Shown piece by piece: positions 56,844 through 64,000 of a DNA stretch of 64,000 nucleotides. This DNA is from Leptospiraceae bacterium (lineage in GTDB: Bacteria > Spirochaetota > Leptospiria > Leptospirales > Leptospiraceae). The stretch spans positions 95,291 through 159,290 of the forward strand of contig JACKPA010000016.1 in assembly GCA_024233865.1 (NCBI GenBank), written 5' to 3'. How positions within the stretch are numbered: the first letter of the stretch is position 1; each line of letters opens with the position of its first letter. Both the position numbers and the translations under genes were made by a program. The notes under the pieces are model-generated. The model ran no database searches. It saw only the letters and a program-made list of their open reading frames with translations, and was not told the origin of the DNA.

Positions 56844-58586
56844 ATGCTTAAGATAGCCTATGGAGAAGCCAGTTTTGAAAACCTGCGAAACAGGGGCGAT
56901 TTGTATATCGACAAAACAAAATTTATCCCACTGATGGAAAACCATACAAAGTTCTTTTTTATCCGTCCGAGACGATTTGGGAAAAGCCTCTGGCTCAGTG
57001 TTTTGCACGCTTATTATGATACAAACCAAAAAGACAAATTTGACAAATTGTTTGACGAACTCTACGTTCAGAAAAATCCAACAAACTACAAGAATTCCTA
57101 TCTCATTCTTAGGTTTGACTTTTCGGGTCTGAATACGGAAAATGAATTTAATTTGAAAAACGACTTTAACTTTCGAGTAAAAAAGTCATGCGAAGATTTC
57201 CTATATGCCTATAAAGACATATTAAAAGAACAAGTAATAGAAAAATTTGAGAAGTATTTTGATACTTTTTCTACTGCTAATTTAATAAGTTTTATATCAA
57301 CAGAGACAAAAAAAGTATCTAAAAAAGTCTATGTTCTGATAGACGAATACGACCACTATGCAAACAAATTAGCATCCGAGGGAAGGGAATTTTTTGTAAG
57401 AAACATCGTTTCCCAAACCGGTTTTGTGAGAGAGTTTTATGAGCAGATGAAGATCGCAAGCGGAGAAGGTGTCTTTGAGAGATTTTTTATCACAGGTGTT
57501 TCTCCCATTATGTTGGATGAACTCGCAAGCGGATTCAATATCCTCAGTGACATGACAATTGATCCAAGGTTTAATGAAATGCTTGGTTTTACGGTAGATG
57601 AGGTTGTGGGTTGTTTATTGGATAAGGTTTCAGACGAAAGGTATACCTACAAAACAAAAGAAGAAGTTCTCCAAGACTTGATTCACTACTACAATGGATA
57701 TCGTTTCTCGGACGAAACAGAAACCAAACTGTTTAACTCTGATATGGTTCTGTATTTTATGGAAAAGTTTTCTGCAATCGGTTATCCGAAAGAATTATTG
57801 GATAAAAACGTAAAGACAGACTATGGTAAATTGCGTGGTCTGATTGTGGGGACGAGTGGAAAAGGGAATCTACAAAGTATCATCGAAGACCTGAACCTAA
57901 ACCAGTCATTGAATTTTGACCTACAGAATAGTTTTAATTTTGAAAGAAGGTTTGGTGACACCGAATTGAAATCACTGCTATTCTATCTTGGATTACTCAC
58001 TTTTTCCGAACCTGGAGAGATGAAGATACCGAATTATGTAATCCGAACTTTGTATTGGGAGTATCTGCAAAAGTATTTGGAAGAGGAAATGAATATTGAG
58101 TTTGACTTGTCACTACTCGGTAGAGCAATCAAAGAGATGGCAAAGCAAGGAACAGCAAACGGACTGCGAGAACTGGCGGTTGACTTTTTCCAAAACAAGT
58201 TATCGAGTTATGATTATAGCGGTCTTACGGAAAAGCACGTCAAGTTTCTGTTTGTGTCGTATTTCACCTTGACCAAGCTCTACAATCTGATATCGGAAAG
58301 GGAACTGCCAGGAAGGAAGCGAATCGACTTGTTATTTGAGGCACATCCTGCATATTACGAGTATGTCTTCTACAATTTCATAGTAGAGTTTAAGTATATT
58401 CGCAAAAAGGATTCCGAAGAAGAAGCCAAACAAAAGAGAGAAGAGGCAATAAACCAAGCTCGTGAATACTATGAAATCTACAAAAGAGACTTCAAGCAAT
58501 TTGGTCGTGAACTCCGTTCTTTGGCTTTGATCGTGTCTCATTCAAGAGAGGTGGAACTCATTGAAGTTTGCGGATTTGAAAGCTAA
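56844..58586 (+). CDS. AAA-ATPase-like/PD-(D/E)XK nuclease-fold protein, copy 1
   Basis: 580 residues, of the AAA-ATPase_like (PF09820) plus DUF1703 type. N-terminal YGEASFENLR...GDLYIDKT block, degenerate Walker A RPRRFGKSLWLS (residues ~42-53), Walker B-like VYVLIDEYDHYANKL, then a C-terminal nuclease-fold segment with YEYVFYNFIVEFKYIR (E-x-K) and a Lys/Glu-rich helix. Function unknown; members are multicopy in many genomes and often lie in variable regions. Copy 2 follows after 64 bp. Long stretches are identical at the DNA level, including 196 bp at 57370-57565. Confidence 0.85.
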   Translation: MLKIAYGEASFENLRNRGDLYIDKTKFIPLMENHTKFFFIRPRRFGKSLWLSVLHAYYDTNQKDKFDKLFDELYVQKNPTNYKNSYLILRFDFSGLNTENEFNLKNDFNFRVKKSCEDFLYAYKDILKEQVIEKFEKYFDTFSTANLISFISTETKKVSKKVYVLIDEYDHYANKLASEGREFFVRNIVSQTGFVREFYEQMKIASGEGVFERFFITGVSPIMLDELASGFNILSDMTIDPRFNEMLGFTVDEVVGCLLDKVSDERYTYKTKEEVLQDLIHYYNGYRFSDETETKLFNSDMVLYFMEKFSAIGYPKELLDKNVKTDYGKLRGLIVGTSGKGNLQSIIEDLNLNQSLNFDLQNSFNFERRFGDTELKSLLFYLGLLTFSEPGEMKIPNYVIRTLYWEYLQKYLEEEMNIEFDLSLLGRAIKEMAKQGTANGLRELAVDFFQNKLSSYDYSGLTEKHVKFLFVSYFTLTKLYNLISERELPGRKRIDLLFEAHPAYYEYVFYNFIVEFKYIRKKDSEEEAKQKREEAINQAREYYEIYKRDFKQFGRELRSLALIVSHSREVELIEVCGFES

Positions 58587-58587
58587 G

Positions 58588-58623
58588 AACTCAGGAGAGG
58601 ATTCATAAGATTTACAGGATTGA
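58588..58623. repeat. 36-bp tail repeat after copy 1
   Basis: Differs at two positions from 60392-60427, which follows copy 2. It includes AGGATTTACAGGATT-like motifs of a type dispersed in many bacterial genomes. It marks the 3' boundary of the duplicated unit. Confidence 0.7.
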
Positions 58624-58650
58624 TTCAATTAATTTTAAAGGATTTAGTTT

Positions 58651-60390
58651 ATGCTTAAGATAGCTTACGGAGAAGCCAGTTTTGAAAATTTAATAAGTGA
58701 TGGTTCTATCTATATTGATAAAACTCGTTTTATACCAATGATGGAAAATCACAAAAAGTTTTTCTTTATCCGTCCGAGACGTTTTGGGAAAAGCCTCTGG
58801 CTTAGTGTTTTACACGCTTATTATGATACAAACCAAAAAGATAAATTTGACAAATTGTTTGACGGACTCTATATTCAGAAAAATCCAACAAATTACAAAA
58901 ATTCCTATCTCATTCTTAGGTTTGACTTTTCGGGTTTGAATACGGAAAATGAATCTAGTTTGAAAAATGACTTTAACTTTCGAGTTAGAAGACAAATTAT
59001 CAGCTTTTTCCGGTATTATAAGAACTTTTTTGGCGATTCTTTCTTTGAAAACGCAAAAGAACAATTTGAAAGCCTGTCAGCGAGCCAACTGATTTCCAGA
59101 GCAAAAGAAGAAACAAATGCAATACAAAAAAAAGTCTATGTTCTAATAGACGAATACGACCACTATGCAAACAAACTAGCATCCGAGGGAAGGGAATTTT
59201 TTGTAAGAAACATCGTTTCCCAAACCGGTTTTGTGAGAGAGTTTTATGAGCAGATGAAGATCGCAAGCGGAGAAGGTGTCTTTGAGAGATTTTTTATCAC
59301 AGGTGTTTCTCCCATTATGTTGGATGAACTCGCAAGCGGATTCAATATCCTCAGTGACATGACAATTGATCCTGATTTTAATGAAATGCTTGGTTTTACG
59401 GTGGATGAAGTCAAGTGGTTACTTGATAAGGTTTCGGAGGAAAGGTATACCTACAAAACAAAGGAAGAAGTTCTCCAAGATATGATTTACTATTATAACG
59501 GATACTGTTTCTCCCAAGAGGCAAAAACTCGACTTTTTAACTCGGATATGGTATTGTATTTTATGGATAAATTTTCCAGAATCGGTTATCCGTCAGACCT
59601 TTTGGATGAAAACGTAAAAACGGACTATGTGAAATTAAGGGGACTTATTGTAGGTGCCAGTGGAAAAACTAAATTACAAAGTATTATTGAAGAGATAAAC
59701 CTAAATAATACTCTGATTGTAAATTTAACCAAGAGATTCAATTTTACACAGAGATTCGGAGATAACGAACTGAAATCTTTGTTATTTTATCTGGGATTAC
59801 TCACATTTTCAGAACCCGGAGAAATGAAAATACCGAATTATGTTATCCGAACTCTGTATTGGGAGTATCTGCAAAAGTATTTGGAAGAGGAAATGAATAT
59901 CGAGTTTGACTTGTCACTACTCGGTAGAGCAATCAAGGAGATGGCAAAGCAGGGAACAGCAAACGGATTGCGAGAACTGGCAATTGATTTTTTTCAAAAC
60001 AAGTTATCAAGTTATGATTATAGTGGTCTTACGGAAAAGCACGTCAAGTTTCTGTTTGTGTCGTATTTCACCTTGACCAAGCTCTACAATCTGATATCGG
60101 AAAGGGAACTGTCGGGAAGGAAGCGAATCGACTTGTTATTTGAGGCACATCCGGCGTATTATGAGTATGTATTCTACAATTTTATAGTAGAGTTTAAGTA
60201 TATTCGCAAAAAGGACAACAAAGAAGAAGCCAAACAAAAGCGAGAAGAGGCAATAAACCAAGCTCGTGAATACTATGAAATCTACAAAAGAGACTTCAAG
60301 CAATTTGGTCGTGAACTCCGTTCTTTGGCTTTGATCGTGACTCATTCGAGAGAGGTAGAACTCATTGAAGTTTGCGGGTTTGAAAGCTAA
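58651..60390 (+). CDS. AAA-ATPase-like/PD-(D/E)XK nuclease-fold protein, copy 2
   Basis: 579 residues, same architecture as copy 1: RPRRFGKSLWLS, LIDEYDHYANKL, VEFKYIRKKDNKEE. AAAGGA lies about 8 bases before the ATG. Differences are clustered: residues ~112-158 and ~330-375 are strongly divergent while the flanking segments are nearly identical, giving a mosaic. Both copies look intact. Probably a tandem duplication followed by gene conversion or diversification. Confidence 0.85.
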   Translation: MLKIAYGEASFENLISDGSIYIDKTRFIPMMENHKKFFFIRPRRFGKSLWLSVLHAYYDTNQKDKFDKLFDGLYIQKNPTNYKNSYLILRFDFSGLNTENESSLKNDFNFRVRRQIISFFRYYKNFFGDSFFENAKEQFESLSASQLISRAKEETNAIQKKVYVLIDEYDHYANKLASEGREFFVRNIVSQTGFVREFYEQMKIASGEGVFERFFITGVSPIMLDELASGFNILSDMTIDPDFNEMLGFTVDEVKWLLDKVSEERYTYKTKEEVLQDMIYYYNGYCFSQEAKTRLFNSDMVLYFMDKFSRIGYPSDLLDENVKTDYVKLRGLIVGASGKTKLQSIIEEINLNNTLIVNLTKRFNFTQRFGDNELKSLLFYLGLLTFSEPGEMKIPNYVIRTLYWEYLQKYLEEEMNIEFDLSLLGRAIKEMAKQGTANGLRELAIDFFQNKLSSYDYSGLTEKHVKFLFVSYFTLTKLYNLISERELSGRKRIDLLFEAHPAYYEYVFYNFIVEFKYIRKKDNKEEAKQKREEAINQAREYYEIYKRDFKQFGRELRSLALIVTHSREVELIEVCGFES

Positions 60391-60391
60391 G

Positions 60392-60462
60392 AACTCAGGA
60401 CAGGATTCACAAGATTTACAGGATTGAATATCAAAAAATCATGTTAATTCTGAAATCCTGTC
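60392..60462. repeat. Tail repeat and palindrome after copy 2
   Basis: Holds the second 36-bp tail repeat (60392-60427) and a longer inverted repeat: GACAGGATT (60399-60407) pairs with AATCCTGTC (60454-60462). The hairpin lies between convergent transcripts and may act as a terminator. Confidence 0.65.
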
Positions 60463-60546
60463 TGAAATTCATATTCACAATTATTTTTTCTTTACTACTT
60501 AGCTCTTACCACCAAGCATAGGAAAAAACCAAATTCCCAAATCCCT

Positions 60547-61680
60547 CTACTCAAAATCAATACCAATTATGGTTATATCGTCTAATACGTCTTGTTTTCC
60601 TCGGAAAGACTTCATTTCTTCCATGATCGTTTTGATCAATTCGGAAGTATTGTCTGCTTTCTTTAAGTTTGTAAAAATGATTTCTTCTCCAAACAACTCA
60701 TCTTTTGTATTCATTGTCTCCGTAACTCCATCCGTATACAAAAGGATTTTATCACCTGCATGCAACTGATAAGTTTTTGTTTCAAATGGAAAATCTTCTT
60801 TCAGACCAACTAGAGTTCCCGTATTTCGTAAATAAACAAGTTCGCTACCATTTTTCAAAACAGAGCTAAAGGCACCGGAAGCGTATTTCATTTCACCTGT
60901 TTTTGTATGAACATCAACCACAATACAAGGAAAAAATGTTGAAAGTTCTTGGTATTTTTGGCAAAATCGATTGTTCAGTTCTCCTAAAAGTGTTCCGGGA
61001 GAACTGTGTTTATAGGTAATTTCTTTATATTCTGCTTTGATACACATGGTAATCAAGGACGCATGAATTCCATGTCCCGTTGCGTCTGCCAGAAAGAATC
61101 TTAAAATAGAATCATTCAAATCCGTTATAGATAGGATGTCGCCTCCAACTCTATTAAGAGGTAAAAATTCATAAACATACTTTACCCTATTGTTGATCTT
61201 TTCCTTTTCCGGAAGGAGTTTTTGCTGAATTTCTTCCGCTATATCTAGATCGAAGTGAAATTCTTGGAGTTCCTTAGAAATATTCTCTATTTGTCGGAGA
61301 AAGAGGTTTTGTTTTTTTAATCGTATTTGTACAGCGTTTTTAAGGTCATCCATTCGAAATGGTTTGGGAATATAATCATCAGCTCCTAAGTTCATACCAT
61401 ATCTCAGGTCGTCCATTTTGCTTTTTGCCGTTAAAAAAATCAGTGGTATGGAACTCGTTACGGGGTCGGCTTTGAGTTTTTTTAAGAGCAAGTAACCATT
61501 CATAACGGGCATGTCTATATCACTGATAATCAAATCCGGTATAATACTTTTTGCTTTTTGAAAACCCTCTTCACCCTCTGATGCAAGAAAGACTTCATAC
61601 CCTTCGGACGAGAGTAAATCTTGCAATTCATCTAAAATAGGTTTCTGGTCGTCAATGGCTAAAATTTTTATCACTTTCAT
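60547..61680 (-). CDS. Response regulator with SpoIIE-type PP2C phosphatase output
   Basis: 377 residues: REC (~3-125) with Asp in LIISDIDMPVMNGYLLLKKL and switch Lys in YIPKPF, a coiled linker, then SpoIIE (~150-377) with RVGGDILSI, LADATGHGIHASL, LYTDGVTETM and VLDDITIIGI. RssB/RsbU-like: phosphorylation by the upstream kinases should control the phosphatase. Its ATG overlaps the stop of the REC-kinase gene (ATGA). Confidence 0.92.
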   Translation of the reverse strand: MKVIKILAIDDQKPILDELQDLLSSEGYEVFLASEGEEGFQKAKSIIPDLIISDIDMPVMNGYLLLKKLKADPVTSSIPLIFLTAKSKMDDLRYGMNLGADDYIPKPFRMDDLKNAVQIRLKKQNLFLRQIENISKELQEFHFDLDIAEEIQQKLLPEKEKINNRVKYVYEFLPLNRVGGDILSITDLNDSILRFFLADATGHGIHASLITMCIKAEYKEITYKHSSPGTLLGELNNRFCQKYQELSTFFPCIVVDVHTKTGEMKYASGAFSSVLKNGSELVYLRNTGTLVGLKEDFPFETKTYQLHAGDKILLYTDGVTETMNTKDELFGEEIIFTNLKKADNTSELIKTIMEEMKSFRGKQDVLDDITIIGIDFE

Positions 61681-62801
61681 AAGCTTATTTCCTGCTTTAT
61701 CGTTGGAAGCATAACAAATACTTTGGTTCCTTTGCCAAAAACACTTTCGATTCGGATAGAACCATGGTTTTTTTCTACAAAGTCTTTTACAAGAAAAAGC
61801 CCGATCCCCGTCCCTTTTTCACCTTCTGTCCCCATAACGGACTGTTTTTTGTCTATTTTATAGAGGTTACGAAGCTTATCTTCATTCATGCCAGTTCCCT
61901 GGTCTTCTATTAAGACTTCGACACTATCATTTTCACACATTTGGTATTTAATATAAATTGTACTATCCTGGTGCGAAAACTTAAGGGCGTTGCTTATGAT
62001 ATTTCGAAAAATAGTATGGATTTGTTCTCTGTCAGCATAGACAATCAAAGGTTCTTGGATTTTGTTTTCTATCTTTATGTTTTTTTGAGTTATTTTTGCT
62101 TCATAAAATTCCATGATTTCATCCATAATGGTCTTCAAATCGAAACGTTCGGGAGTTACAACAAAATCTTGGGACTGACTTCTTGCCCAATCCAAGAGGT
62201 TGTTGGAAATCTTGGCAACAAATTGTATGTTTCTTAAGAGGCTTTCGAGTTTATCTTTTAGCTTTTCTTTATCCATTTTATCAAACAGGTAGATCATGCT
62301 TTCCGTAGCGAGTTGCATAACGGTAAACGGATTTTTTATATCATGAGCTACAATGGAAAAAAACTTGTCTTTGATAGTATTTAATTCCTCTAATTGTTTT
62401 AAGCTAGCCTTTAGTTTATCTCTATTTTCTTTTAATTCTACGTAGTTTTTCACCCTTGCCAAGAGTTCTCTTTCATCAAAAGGCTTGGTGATATAGTCTT
62501 GTGCTCCCAAGTCAAAACCTTTTAAAATATCTTCCGTTTCTGTTTTGGCTGTTAAAAAGATAATCGGTAAGTCTTTGTACATTTCTTGTTCTCTTATCTT
62601 TTTGCAAACTTCATAACCATCCATTTCCGGCATGGTGATATCCAAAAGGATCAAAGAACAAGTCTCTAACTCTTTTAAGAGTTCCAAACCGTCTTTACCG
62701 TTTAGAGCGTATTCTACTTCATAGTTTTCTTTAGATAGCAAAAAAGCTACAACCTGAATATTCTTAGGATTATCATCAATTACTAAAATCGTTTGATTCA
62801 T
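61677..62801 (-). CDS. REC-HisKA-HATPase sensor kinase
   Basis: Start set at ATG 62801 (MNQTILVIDD), which has GGAAAGG 7 bases upstream; the longer frame to 62816 would overlap the upstream gene. 374 residues: N-terminal REC with Asp in LILLDITMPEMDGYEVC, HisKA with His in FFSIVAHDIKNPFTVM, HATPase with NIISNALKFS, EDQGTGM and GEKGTGIGLFLVK. No membrane segment. A kinase controlled by its own receiver; probable phospho-donor to the REC-SpoIIE protein. Confidence 0.92.
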   Translation of the reverse strand: MNQTILVIDDNPKNIQVVAFLLSKENYEVEYALNGKDGLELLKELETCSLILLDITMPEMDGYEVCKKIREQEMYKDLPIIFLTAKTETEDILKGFDLGAQDYITKPFDERELLARVKNYVELKENRDKLKASLKQLEELNTIKDKFFSIVAHDIKNPFTVMQLATESMIYLFDKMDKEKLKDKLESLLRNIQFVAKISNNLLDWARSQSQDFVVTPERFDLKTIMDEIMEFYEAKITQKNIKIENKIQEPLIVYADREQIHTIFRNIISNALKFSHQDSTIYIKYQMCENDSVEVLIEDQGTGMNEDKLRNLYKIDKKQSVMGTEGEKGTGIGLFLVKDFVEKNHGSIRIESVFGKGTKVFVMLPTIKQEISL

Positions 62802-62803
62802 AA

Positions 62804-64000
62804 TTAACCTTTCCATTCTGTAAGTTTTTTCAAAGTTTTATAAAGATTCTGAATATCTTTTATTAAAACATTTATAGATTCCACATCAAAACTTCGAATA
62901 GCGTCTTCTAATTCGTCTGCATATTTTTTTATGATTTCTAAGTTTATGCCAGATGAAATTTCATTGTACATATTGGCAAAATCTCTTGCTTTTCGCAAAG
63001 AAGGAGTGGATTTAAAGGCTTCATACAAGGGAAACAAGTCTGCTTCCATTTTTTTTAACAAAGGAAGCATCATTTCCTTATCTATATGAATTTTTGTATG
63101 GAGTTCATCCACATCCGAAATAGAATACTTTAGGTATTTTTTTATCAAGTTTACCAAATCAACTTTTTGGATTGGCTTGAATAAGATGTTATCAAACATC
63201 CACTTCATATTTTCGCTATCTATGTTAAAAACAGAAGCAGTGTAGGCAATCATTGGTATATTCTTTGTTACTTCGTCTTCTCTTATTTTACCTGCTGCTT
63301 CAAAACCGTCCATACTCGGCATCCGCAGATCCATTAGAATCAAATCGGGAAGTTCTTCCTTTGCTTTCTTGATTCCTTCATTACCGTTTTGGGCATCCGT
63401 AACTTCTATCTCATACCCTCGTAGTAAATACCGAATAATATCTCTGTTATCTAAAACATCATCTACTACCAATATTTTGGATTTCTCAAAAACAATATTT
63501 TCCGGTTTTTCGATCGTGAATGAAATATTTTGATTCTTTTTTTCAAAAATTTCTACGTATTTCCATTCGACAATGAATTCACTTCCTTTATTTATTTCAC
63601 TCTCGACTCTTATTGTACCATTCATCATTTCGATCAGTTTTTTGGTAATGGCAAGACCAAGTCCTGTTCCACCATAATCTTTTGCCGTTTTAGTATCTTC
63701 ACTCTGCTGAAATGCATTAAAAATTTTTGGTACGTCTGCATCCGAAATTCCAATACCTGTATCTTTGACCTTTAGCACAATATCCGCTTGATTACCTTGA
63801 ATGTTATTCAACTCTACCTGAAGAGATATATATCCGTTTTTTGTAAACTTGATCGCGTTTCCCATAAGGTTTAATAGAATTTGCCTGACTCTCAATTCGT
63901 CTAGCATAAAATAATAGAGTATCTCATCTGGAAAATTTTTTATGAGGTTTAGTTCTTTATTTTTAACAAGAGGTAAAAAGAGAGAAGAAATTTCTTCCAA
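62804..64000 (-). CDS. Hybrid histidine kinase, N-terminus beyond the window
   Basis: The last 398 residues of a longer protein; the first visible Met is not taken as the start. HATPase (ELRVRQILLNLMGNAIKFTK; KDTGIGISDAD; GGTGLGLAITKKL), REC with Asp in LILMDLRMPSMDGFEAAGKI, then a ~110-residue helical tail (DADELHTKI-like start; ANMYNEISSGINLEIIKKYA) in the position of an HPt domain, but no clear phospho-His motif. Its stop is 2 bp before the next gene's ATG. Resembles the hybrid kinase at 8896. Confidence 0.88.
   Translation of the reverse strand: MEEISSLFLPLVKNKELNLIKNFPDEILYYFMLDELRVRQILLNLMGNAIKFTKNGYISLQVELNNIQGNQADIVLKVKDTGIGISDADVPKIFNAFQQSEDTKTAKDYGGTGLGLAITKKLIEMMNGTIRVESEINKGSEFIVEWKYVEIFEKKNQNISFTIEKPENIVFEKSKILVVDDVLDNRDIIRYLLRGYEIEVTDAQNGNEGIKKAKEELPDLILMDLRMPSMDGFEAAGKIREDEVTKNIPMIAYTASVFNIDSENMKWMFDNILFKPIQKVDLVNLIKKYLKYSISDVDELHTKIHIDKEMMLPLLKKMEADLFPLYEAFKSTPSLRKARDFANMYNEISSGINLEIIKKYADELEDAIRSFDVESINVLIKDIQNLYKTLKKLTEWKG

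Noticed and set aside
58588..60462. 36-bp repeats considered as CRISPR units
   Set aside because: Only two copies 1.8 kb apart, each explained by the duplicated gene unit; no spacers or cas genes.
1..64000. tRNA or rRNA genes
   Set aside because: I examined each gap longer than about 100 bases for cloverleaf landmarks and found none.

Overview
The window is a low-GC bacterial chromosome segment that reads best as a spirochaete of the Leptospiraceae (inference; there is no rRNA here). The support is the mix of short loose-lipobox lipoproteins, 7TMR-DISM and hybrid histidine kinases, many SpoIIE-type phosphatases, a coiled-coil/GAF adenylate cyclase and a 1732-residue kinase-ATPase-GAF-SpoIIE protein, an ensemble typical of that family. 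No rRNA, tRNA or CRISPR array was seen.

Layout. 0-12.8 kb: a 5'-truncated unknown gene, then housekeeping genes (ispF, a RimI-like acetyltransferase, TPR lipoprotein-dprA, galK, ddl) mixed with a Uma2-family gene, two short-chain dehydrogenases, two small exported proteins, a GAF-PAS hybrid kinase and an NRDE/TANGO2 protein. 12.8-28 kb: signalling and envelope genes: a GGDEF-dead EAL protein, a 7TMR-DISM hybrid kinase with a BamE-like lipoprotein, dodecin, a large AT-rich membrane protein, a REP-like repeat, an LDAH-type hydrolase overlapping a degenerate HD-GYP protein, a membrane SpoIIE phosphatase and a diguanylate cyclase that share one membrane sensor module, and an EAL gene broken by an in-frame amber codon. 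28-32.7 kb: tyrS, a PP2C phosphatase and a beta-lactamase-fold lipoprotein.

32.6-43.1 kb is the most striking block: six genes on the minus strand. In transcription order they are the 1732-aa kinase/ATPase/GAF/SpoIIE protein, two paralogous slr1658-like ATP-binding proteins, one slr1659/STAS-like protein, a GAF-SpoIIE-TPR phosphatase and a class III adenylate cyclase. Together they look like a partner-switching circuit (kinase-like proteins, antagonist, phosphatases) ending in cAMP synthesis. 43.5-46.8 kb carries a UshA-like pseudoenzyme, a response regulator, a HEAT-repeat protein and an unknown exported protein.

46.8-56.8 kb: a membrane PilZ-like protein; an apparent operon of an RluB-type pseudouridine synthase, an unusual 886-aa wHTH/PIN-like/two-TM protein and an LTA-synthase-like phosphotransferase; then a transglutaminase and a DJ-1/PfpI protein flanked by decayed genes (a bestrophin and a zinc-type alcohol dehydrogenase). 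56.8-60.4 kb: tandem paralogous AAA-ATPase/PD-(D/E)XK genes that are mosaic at the DNA level. 60.5-64 kb: a tightly packed minus-strand phosphorelay (hybrid kinase, REC-kinase, REC-SpoIIE) running off the right edge.
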